Origin: Streptomyces sp. ITFR-21
GTDB taxonomy: Bacteria > Actinomycetota > Actinomycetes > Streptomycetales > Streptomycetaceae
Direction of reading: 5' to 3'
Assembly (NCBI RefSeq): GCF_031844685.1
Contig: NZ_CP134605.1
Location: 620,001 to 684,000 of the forward strand
DNA: 64,000 nucleotides
Part shown: positions 59,143 to 64,000 of the stretch, one piece after another
Numbering within the stretch: the stretch's first letter is position 1
Layout of the letters: every line of letters begins with the position of its first letter
Made by a program: the position numbers and the translations under genes
The notes under the pieces: generated by a model
The model's database searches: none
The model's input: the letters and a program-made list of their open reading frames with translations, nothing else
Told to the model about the DNA's origin: nothing

Positions 59143-61038
59143 ATGGACTTCGGCACCGACCGTCCGGGCTCCCCGGCCGATCTGGCCTGGCTGCGCGGGG
59201 TCGACGCGTACACCATGGGGGCCTACGTCCAGGCCGAGGCGCAGTTCAGGTCCGCGGTGCGGATGGACCCCGGTATGGCGGACGCCTGGCTGGGCCTGCA
59301 CGCGCTGCGTGTCGACACCTCGACCGCGCTGCTCCAGATGTACCGGCACCGGGACCGCTTCGGCGAGCAGCGCGCGGCCCACCGCCGTACCCTCAACTCC
59401 TGGTACTGGCTGGGCTGGTGGGTGCAGCCGGTGCTGGAGACCAGCCGCGACCTGCTGCTGGCGCACGCCTCGCACTGGCTGGACGGCCGCCATGTGGCCG
59501 AGCTGGACCGGGCGTTGGCGGACTGCCCGCCGATCGACACCGACCCGCAGGTCCGCTTCCTGCACGCCTGCCGGTCTTATCTGGTCAAGGACTGGGAGCA
59601 CCTGGTCCGGCACACGGAGCCGCTGCTCGGCGACCCCGTACTCGGCATCGAGGCGGGGCTGTTCGGCGGCATGGCCCGGGTCCGGCTGGAGATGTGCGGG
59701 CAGGCCGAGCCGCTGCTGGCCGCCGCCTTGATGCGCTGTCGCAGCGAGCAGCCGCAGCGCAAGGAGCTGCGGTACTGGCTGGCCCGCGCCTACGAGGGCA
59801 CCGGCAGGACCGCCGCCGCGCTGCCGCTCTACCGGGCGGTGCACCGGGTCGATCCGGCCTTCATGGACACCGCCGCCCGGCTGGCCGCGATCCAGGAGGC
59901 CGACGACGGTCTGGACGAGGGCGCGGGACTCGCCGCGGTGTCGCTGGCCGGCACGGGCACCGGCCAGGCGGTCCCCGAGGGCGCCGACCTGGAACCGTCG
60001 GTGCTGGGCGACCCGGCGGGCGGCGTCGGCGCCGGCCCCGACCTGGACGACACGCTGATCGGGCCGGGCCCGCTGGAGGACGACATGCGCGACCGGACGC
60101 CGGGCCCGCCGGCCGGCACGCTGCCGCCGCAGCTGCCGCTCGGCGGCTCCGATCCGGTGCTGCTCGACCAGGCGCTGGCCGAACTCGACCGCATGGTGGG
60201 CCTGGAGCCGGTCAAGCGGCAGGTCAAGGCGCTGTCCGCGCAGCTGCGGATGGCCAGGCTGCGGGCCGGGCAGGGCCTGCCGGTGCAGCCGCCGAAACGG
60301 CACTTCGTGTTCTCCGGGCCCTCCGGCACCGGCAAGACCACCGTGGCCCGGATACTCGGCCGGGTCTTCTACGCCCTCGGACTGCTCGGCGGCGACCACC
60401 TGGTGGAGGCCCAACGCTCCGATCTGGTCGGCGAGTTCCTCGGCCAGACCGCGGTGAAGGCCAACGAGCTGATCGACTCCGCGCTCGGCGGCGTGCTGTT
60501 CGTGGACGAGGCGTACGCGCTGTCCAACTCCGGCTACAGCAAGGGCGACGCGTACGGCGACGAGGCCCTTCAGGTGCTGCTCAAGCGGGCTGAGGACAAC
60601 CGGGACCGGCTGGTGGTGATCCTGGCGGGCTACCCGGAGGGGATGGACCGGCTACTGGCCACCAACCCCGGACTGAGCTCGCGCTTCACCACCCGGGTGG
60701 ACTTCCCCAGCTACCGCCCGTCGGAGCTGACCCGGATCGGCGAGGTGCTGGCCGTGGAGAACGGCGACCGCTGGGACGAGGAGGCGCTGGAGGAGCTGCG
60801 CGCGATCAGCGGGCACGTGGTCGACCAGGGCTGGATCGACGAACTCGGCAACGGCAGGCTGCTGCGCACGCTGTACGAGAAGAGCTGCGCCTACCGCGAC
60901 CTGCGGCTCTCGGAGTACCCGACGACGCCGGGCCGCGAGGAGCTCTCCACGCTGCGCCTGCCCGACCTGATGCAGGCCTATGGCGAGGTGCTCTCCGGCC
61001 GCGGCCCCGGGGTGCCCCCACAGGACCCCGCGGAATAG
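59143..61038 (+). CDS. EccA/CbxX-type AAA ATPase with N-terminal TPR domain
   Basis: 631 residues from ATG 59143, with GGTGGGG upstream. Residues 1-about 270 are TPR-like helices (MGAYVQAEAQFRSAVRMDP, RRTLNSWYWLGWWVQPVLE). An acidic Gly/Pro linker (about 285-345) precedes the AAA module: GPSGTGKTT (Walker A, about 391), VLFVDEAY (Walker B, about 455), LSSRFTTRVDFPSY (sensor and Arg finger) and SGHVVDQGWIDELGNGRLLR. This is the layout of EccA of type VII secretion and of CbxX/CfxQ Rubisco-activase-like proteins. No esx, eccB, eccC or eccD gene is in the window, so the client is unknown. Confidence 0.88.
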   Translation: MDFGTDRPGSPADLAWLRGVDAYTMGAYVQAEAQFRSAVRMDPGMADAWLGLHALRVDTSTALLQMYRHRDRFGEQRAAHRRTLNSWYWLGWWVQPVLETSRDLLLAHASHWLDGRHVAELDRALADCPPIDTDPQVRFLHACRSYLVKDWEHLVRHTEPLLGDPVLGIEAGLFGGMARVRLEMCGQAEPLLAAALMRCRSEQPQRKELRYWLARAYEGTGRTAAALPLYRAVHRVDPAFMDTAARLAAIQEADDGLDEGAGLAAVSLAGTGTGQAVPEGADLEPSVLGDPAGGVGAGPDLDDTLIGPGPLEDDMRDRTPGPPAGTLPPQLPLGGSDPVLLDQALAELDRMVGLEPVKRQVKALSAQLRMARLRAGQGLPVQPPKRHFVFSGPSGTGKTTVARILGRVFYALGLLGGDHLVEAQRSDLVGEFLGQTAVKANELIDSALGGVLFVDEAYALSNSGYSKGDAYGDEALQVLLKRAEDNRDRLVVILAGYPEGMDRLLATNPGLSSRFTTRVDFPSYRPSELTRIGEVLAVENGDRWDEEALEELRAISGHVVDQGWIDELGNGRLLRTLYEKSCAYRDLRLSEYPTTPGREELSTLRLPDLMQAYGEVLSGRGPGVPPQDPAE

Positions 61039-61127
61039 CCTTCCGGGCCCGGGGCGGTCCCCTCCGGCACGGCTGGCGGACGGGGCCGCCCCGGGCCGGC
61101 CGGCCGGTGGGGCCGGACCCGGGTCAG

Positions 61128-61241
61128 CGTTCGAAGGTGCCGGTCAGCCGGGCGCGGCCGAGGACGGGCGGGGTGACGGCGGGCCGGACGCCGCGCAACC
61201 AAAGCGCCGGGTTCCAGGTGGTCGGCCGCCGGGTCGGTCAT
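61128..61241 (-). pseudogene. Possible C-terminal gene remnant
   Basis: On the minus strand a short frame reads NPALWLRGVRPAVTPPVLGR and then ARLTGTFER before a stop, with an upstream stop about 38 codons earlier. It looks like the end of a protein whose body has been deleted, but I cannot name the family. A 16-bp inverted repeat lies directly upstream. Confidence 0.25.
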
Positions 61242-61267
61242 GGCGTCGCACAGGCCGGGCGTCCGGT

Positions 61268-61307
61268 CATACCGTAAGGCTGAACTATCGATCAGCCTTA
61301 CGGTATG
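61268..61307. repeat. Perfect 16-bp inverted repeat with an 8-nt loop
   Basis: CATACCGTAAGGCTGA (61268-61283) and its exact reverse complement (61292-61307) flank ACTATCGA. The arms are only half G/C, unlike nearby DNA, and there is no T run. TetR-type operators can look like this. Confidence 0.65.
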
Positions 61308-61322
61308 TCGGATGGTACGGAA

Positions 61323-61380
61323 CCGCCGTCGGCGAACACCCCGCGCCCGCTGGCGGGTGCGGGGTGTTCGCCGACGGCGG
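61323..61380. terminator. Very long perfect hairpin between convergent genes
   Basis: A 22-bp perfect stem (61323-61344 with 61359-61380) encloses a further 5-bp stem (CCCGC/GCGGG) with a 2-nt loop, so the 58 bases are almost fully paired. It lies after the EccA-like gene and the downstream end of the HlyC-type genes, and should stop transcription from both sides. Confidence 0.75.
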
Positions 61381-61430
61381 GGCCCGCCGCGGAGAAGAGC
61401 GGCGGGCTCAGCCCGAAGCGCGTGATCGGG

Positions 61431-62600
61431 TCACCTGACCAGCTCGCCCGGGTCCACCTCCGAACGCTCCCCCGAGGGCCCCGGCAGGGCACGGGCGCCG
61501 TTGGAGGCGCCCCCGGGGGCGGCCGCACCGTTCAGGACGCGGTCACCGCCGGAGGCGAGGGCCGGGGCGCGGTGGGCGGGGTCGCGGACCTCGCCGACCA
61601 GCATCTCCAGGACGTCCTCCAGCGCCACCAGCCCCAGCACCCGGCCCGTGCCGTCCGCGACCGCGGCCAGGTGGGAGGCGGCCCGCCGCATCGCGGTGAG
61701 CGCGTCGTCCAGCGGCAGGTCGGCGCGGAGCGTGGTGATCGGCCGCCACAGCCGCTGCGGCACCGGCCGGCCCGCGTCCTCCACGTCCAGGACGTCCTTG
61801 ACGTGCAGGTAGCCGAGATAGCCGGGGCCCTCGGCGTCCGGTGCGGCGATCGGGAAGCGGGAGTAGCCGGTGCGTACCGTCAGCTCCTCGACCTCGCGGG
61901 GGGTCGCGCTGGGCGCCAGGGTGATCAGCTCGCCAGGGGTGAGCAGCACCTCCGTCACCGGGCGGGTGCCCAGTTCCAGCGCGTCCTCCAGGCGTTCCTG
62001 CTCGTCGGAGTCGAGCAGCCCCGCCTGCCGGGCGTCCTCGACCAGTACGGTCAGCTCGGCGCTGGTGAACACCGCGTCCACCTCGTCCTTGGGCTCGACC
62101 CGGAAGGCCCGCAGGATCATCCGGGCGCACGCCCCGAGCACCGCGATGACCGGGCGGAAGATCCGGGCGAAGCCGACCAGGCCGGGGCTGAGCCACAGCG
62201 CGGTCTTCTCCGGCGCGGCCATCGCCAGGTTCTTCGGCACCATCTCGCCGATCACCAGGTGCAGCGACACCACCAGCGCGAGCGCCAGCACGTAACCCAC
62301 CGGGTGGACCAGCTCCTCCGGCATCCGCGCCGCCGAGAAGACGGGCTCCAGCAGGTGGGCGACGGTCGGTTCGGCGACCGCGCCGAGGGTCAGCGAGCAG
62401 ACGGTGATGCCGAACTGGGCGGCGGCCATCATCTGCGGCAGGTGCTCCAGCCCGTACAGCACGGTACGGGCCCGGCGCTGCTCGGCGGCGAGCGGTTCGA
62501 CCTGGCTGCGGCGGACCGAGACCAGCGCGAACTCGGCGCCGACGAAGAACCCGTTGCCGAGTACCAGCAGGACGGCGAACAGCAGTCGGAGTGCGCTCAT
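61431..62600 (-). CDS. CNNM/HlyC family membrane protein lacking the CorC_HlyC domain
   Basis: 389 residues from ATG 62600. About 1-190 are the DUF21/CNNM transmembrane domain (LGNGFFVGAEFALVSVRRS, IGEMVPKN). About 200-330 are a CBS pair (EVLLTPGELITL, GLVALEDVLEMLVGEVRD). The tail is Pro/Ala-rich and the usual C-terminal CorC_HlyC domain is absent. Related proteins move magnesium or cobalt ions. Its start overlaps the end of the upstream paralogue (62597-62600). Confidence 0.88.
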   Translation of the reverse strand: MSALRLLFAVLLVLGNGFFVGAEFALVSVRRSQVEPLAAEQRRARTVLYGLEHLPQMMAAAQFGITVCSLTLGAVAEPTVAHLLEPVFSAARMPEELVHPVGYVLALALVVSLHLVIGEMVPKNLAMAAPEKTALWLSPGLVGFARIFRPVIAVLGACARMILRAFRVEPKDEVDAVFTSAELTVLVEDARQAGLLDSDEQERLEDALELGTRPVTEVLLTPGELITLAPSATPREVEELTVRTGYSRFPIAAPDAEGPGYLGYLHVKDVLDVEDAGRPVPQRLWRPITTLRADLPLDDALTAMRRAASHLAAVADGTGRVLGLVALEDVLEMLVGEVRDPAHRAPALASGGDRVLNGAAAPGGASNGARALPGPSGERSEVDPGELVR

Positions 62601-63928
62601 CGCCCGTCCTCCTCCCCCGCGGCGGGACCGGTACGCACGATCCGCACCCGTTCCGCGCGGTGGTGGCCGACCTCCTCGACCCGCAGCCGCCAGCCGGGCA
62701 GCGCGACGGCGTCGCCGATCTCCGGGATGCGGGTCAGCAGGTCGGCGACGAGCCCGGCGACCGTCTCGTACGGCCCCTCGGGCGCGTGCAGGCCGATCCT
62801 GGCCAGGGTGTCGATCCGGCAGCCGCCGTCGGCGTCCCAGGTGGGCAGGCCGTTCTCGGCCGAGGCCTGGGCGAGTTCGGGCAGGTCGGCGGCGTCGTGC
62901 TCGTCGCGGACCTCGCCGACCAGCTCCTCGACGATGTCCTCCAGGGTGACCACGCCCGCGGTGCCCCCGTACTCGTCGACCACGACCGCTATCGGCTGCT
63001 GGCTGCGCAGCATCTCCAGCAGCAGCTGGCCGGGCAGCGTCTCGGGGACGAGCAGCGGGGCGACCGCGATCCGGCCGGCCGGGGTGCGGTCGCGCAGCTC
63101 GGCGGGGACGGCGAGGGCGTCCTTGAGGTGGACCATGCCGGTGATGTCGTCGAGCCGCTCCCGGTAGACGGGGAAGCGGGACAGGCCGGTGGCCCGGGTG
63201 AGGTTGAGTACGTCCGCCGCGGTGGCGGTGTCCTCCAGGGCGGCCACCCGCACCCGGGGGGTCATCACGTTCTCCGCGGTGAGGTGGCCCAGCGACAGGG
63301 TGCGGACGAACAGGTCGGCGGTGTCCTGTTCGATGGCGCCGGCCTGCGCCGAGTGCCGGGCCAGCGAGACCAGCTCACTGGGGGTACGGGCGGAGGCGAG
63401 TTCGTCGGCGGGCTCGACGCCGAGCATCCGCACCAGGCGGTTGGCGGTCCGGTTGAGGAGTTCGATCAGCGGGCGGAAGACGCGGGAGAAGACCTGCTGC
63501 GGTCCGGCGACCATCCGGGCGACGGCCAGCGGCCGGGAGACAGCCCAGTTCTTGGGGACCAGCTCGCCGATGACCATCTGTACGGCGGAGGCCACGACCA
63601 TGCCGAGCACCACCGCCAGGGCGGGCGTGGCGCCGTCCGGTATCCCGGTGGCGGCGAGCGGGCCGGTCAGCAGGTCGGCGAGCGCGGGTTCGGCCAGCAT
63701 GCCGACCACCAGGGAGGTGATGGTGATGCCGAGCTGGGTGCCGGAGAGCTGGAAGGAGAGTTTGCCGAGGGCCGCCACCACACTGCGGGCGCGGCGGTCG
63801 CCTTCGGCCGCGGCGCGTTCGGCGGCCGGCCGTTCCACCGTCACCAGGCCGAACTCGGCGGCGACGAAGAATCCGTTGGCGAGGATCAGGACGAGGGCCG
63901 CTGCGAGCAGCAGCAGTGAGGTGTTCAT
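62597..63928 (-). CDS. CNNM/HlyC family membrane protein with CBS and CorC_HlyC domains
   Basis: 443 residues from ATG 63928. About 1-190 are DUF21 (ILANGFFVAAEFGLVTVERP, IGELVPKN). About 215-335 are paired CBS motifs (NVMTPRVRVAALEDTAT, YGGTAGVVTLEDIVEELVGE). About 350-435 are the CorC_HlyC domain (DGGCRIDTLARIGL, GDAVALPGWRLRVEEVG). The name haemolysin C is historical; the domain set is associated with magnesium efflux or homeostasis. It heads a two-gene operon, the second member of which has lost its C-terminal domain. The 72 bases beyond its start reach the window edge without a clear promoter. Confidence 0.92.
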   Translation of the reverse strand: MNTSLLLLAAALVLILANGFFVAAEFGLVTVERPAAERAAAEGDRRARSVVAALGKLSFQLSGTQLGITITSLVVGMLAEPALADLLTGPLAATGIPDGATPALAVVLGMVVASAVQMVIGELVPKNWAVSRPLAVARMVAGPQQVFSRVFRPLIELLNRTANRLVRMLGVEPADELASARTPSELVSLARHSAQAGAIEQDTADLFVRTLSLGHLTAENVMTPRVRVAALEDTATAADVLNLTRATGLSRFPVYRERLDDITGMVHLKDALAVPAELRDRTPAGRIAVAPLLVPETLPGQLLLEMLRSQQPIAVVVDEYGGTAGVVTLEDIVEELVGEVRDEHDAADLPELAQASAENGLPTWDADGGCRIDTLARIGLHAPEGPYETVAGLVADLLTRIPEIGDAVALPGWRLRVEEVGHHRAERVRIVRTGPAAGEEDGR

Positions 63929-64000
63929 GATGCCGCCGCTCGCTCTGCCGGGGCGGTCGGGCCCGGGTCGGAAGGGGCGGCGCAGGTACTACCGGACGGT

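Noticed and set aside
59143-61038. Type VII secretion locus around the EccA-like gene
   Set aside because: No esx, eccB, eccC, eccD or mycP gene occurs in the window, so only a stand-alone ATPase can be supported.

Overview
The window is high-GC actinobacterial DNA with strong third-position G/C bias, many GTG starts and frequent leaderless starts (TANNNT about 6-8 bases before the start codon). It also has chitinase-type direct repeats, a DasR-like operator, RbpA with a SigR-type promoter, FxsA, an alditol oxidase close to that of Streptomyces coelicolor, and a PF04672 methyltransferase. Together these point to Streptomyces or another member of the Streptomycetaceae, from a linear-chromosome-type accessory/core mixture. 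No rRNA, tRNA, CRISPR array, transposase, integrase or phage gene was seen.

Layout. 1-1.7 kb: end of a sugar phosphate isomerase/epimerase plus Gfo/Idh/MocA oxidoreductase operon, closed by a terminator. 1.8-2.6 kb: foldback repeat A. 2.6-17.8 kb: a secretome segment with a lectin-GH55 beta-1,3-glucanase, undecaprenyl-diphosphatase UppP, GH18 chitinase, S53 protease, an ABC permease with a hydrolase-ABC ATPase fusion, a small hypothetical gene and a GH87-type alpha-glucanase. 17.8-20.9 kb: aldo/keto reductase, PAP2 phosphatase and an Rpf/LysM/M23 cell-wall hydrolase. 21.0-21.6 kb: foldback repeat B, inverted relative to A. 21.6-27.6 kb: LLM oxidoreductase, MBL hydrolase, D,D-carboxypeptidase, SDR-DUF2867 protein and a decayed Mrr-TerD fusion. 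27.7-33.5 kb: a short Rho with a C-rich leader, a PhyH remnant, GNAT, a kinase-like protein, a 64-residue membrane protein and an FtsK-like ATPase. 33.5-46.6 kb: MocR regulator, SigR-driven rbpA, fxsA, a DUF1345-like membrane protein, the lnt-ppm1 pair, amidohydrolase, Lrp regulator, alditol oxidase, a hypothetical zinc-ribbon protein and acyl-CoA dehydrogenase. 46.9-53 kb: Ser/Thr kinase, SLC13/ArsB-like permease, and a methyltransferase plus PAS-GGDEF-EAL operon. 53.4-57.6 kb: second chitinase, secreted C39-like peptidase with a near-consensus dre site, and an Xaa-Pro peptidase. 58-64 kb: uridine-kinase-like P-loop protein, an EccA-like ATPase behind a promoter-hairpin unit, unusual long hairpins, and a pair of CNNM/HlyC proteins.

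How the parts fit. Two chitinases, GH55 and GH87 glucanases and an S53 protease would together attack the main polymers of fungal walls. The chitinase promoters carry the known direct repeats, and the C39-like peptidase gene carries a dre-like site, so part of this set is probably under N-acetylglucosamine (DasR) control. A cell-envelope theme recurs (UppP, PAP2, RpfD-like hydrolase, carboxypeptidase, Lnt, Ppm1).

The best candidates for something undescribed are the two inverted foldback repeats flanking the secretome segment. Next come the promoter-hairpin unit before the EccA-like gene, the degraded Mrr-TerD fusion with a 10-bp tandem duplication, and the short Rho with a rut-like leader.
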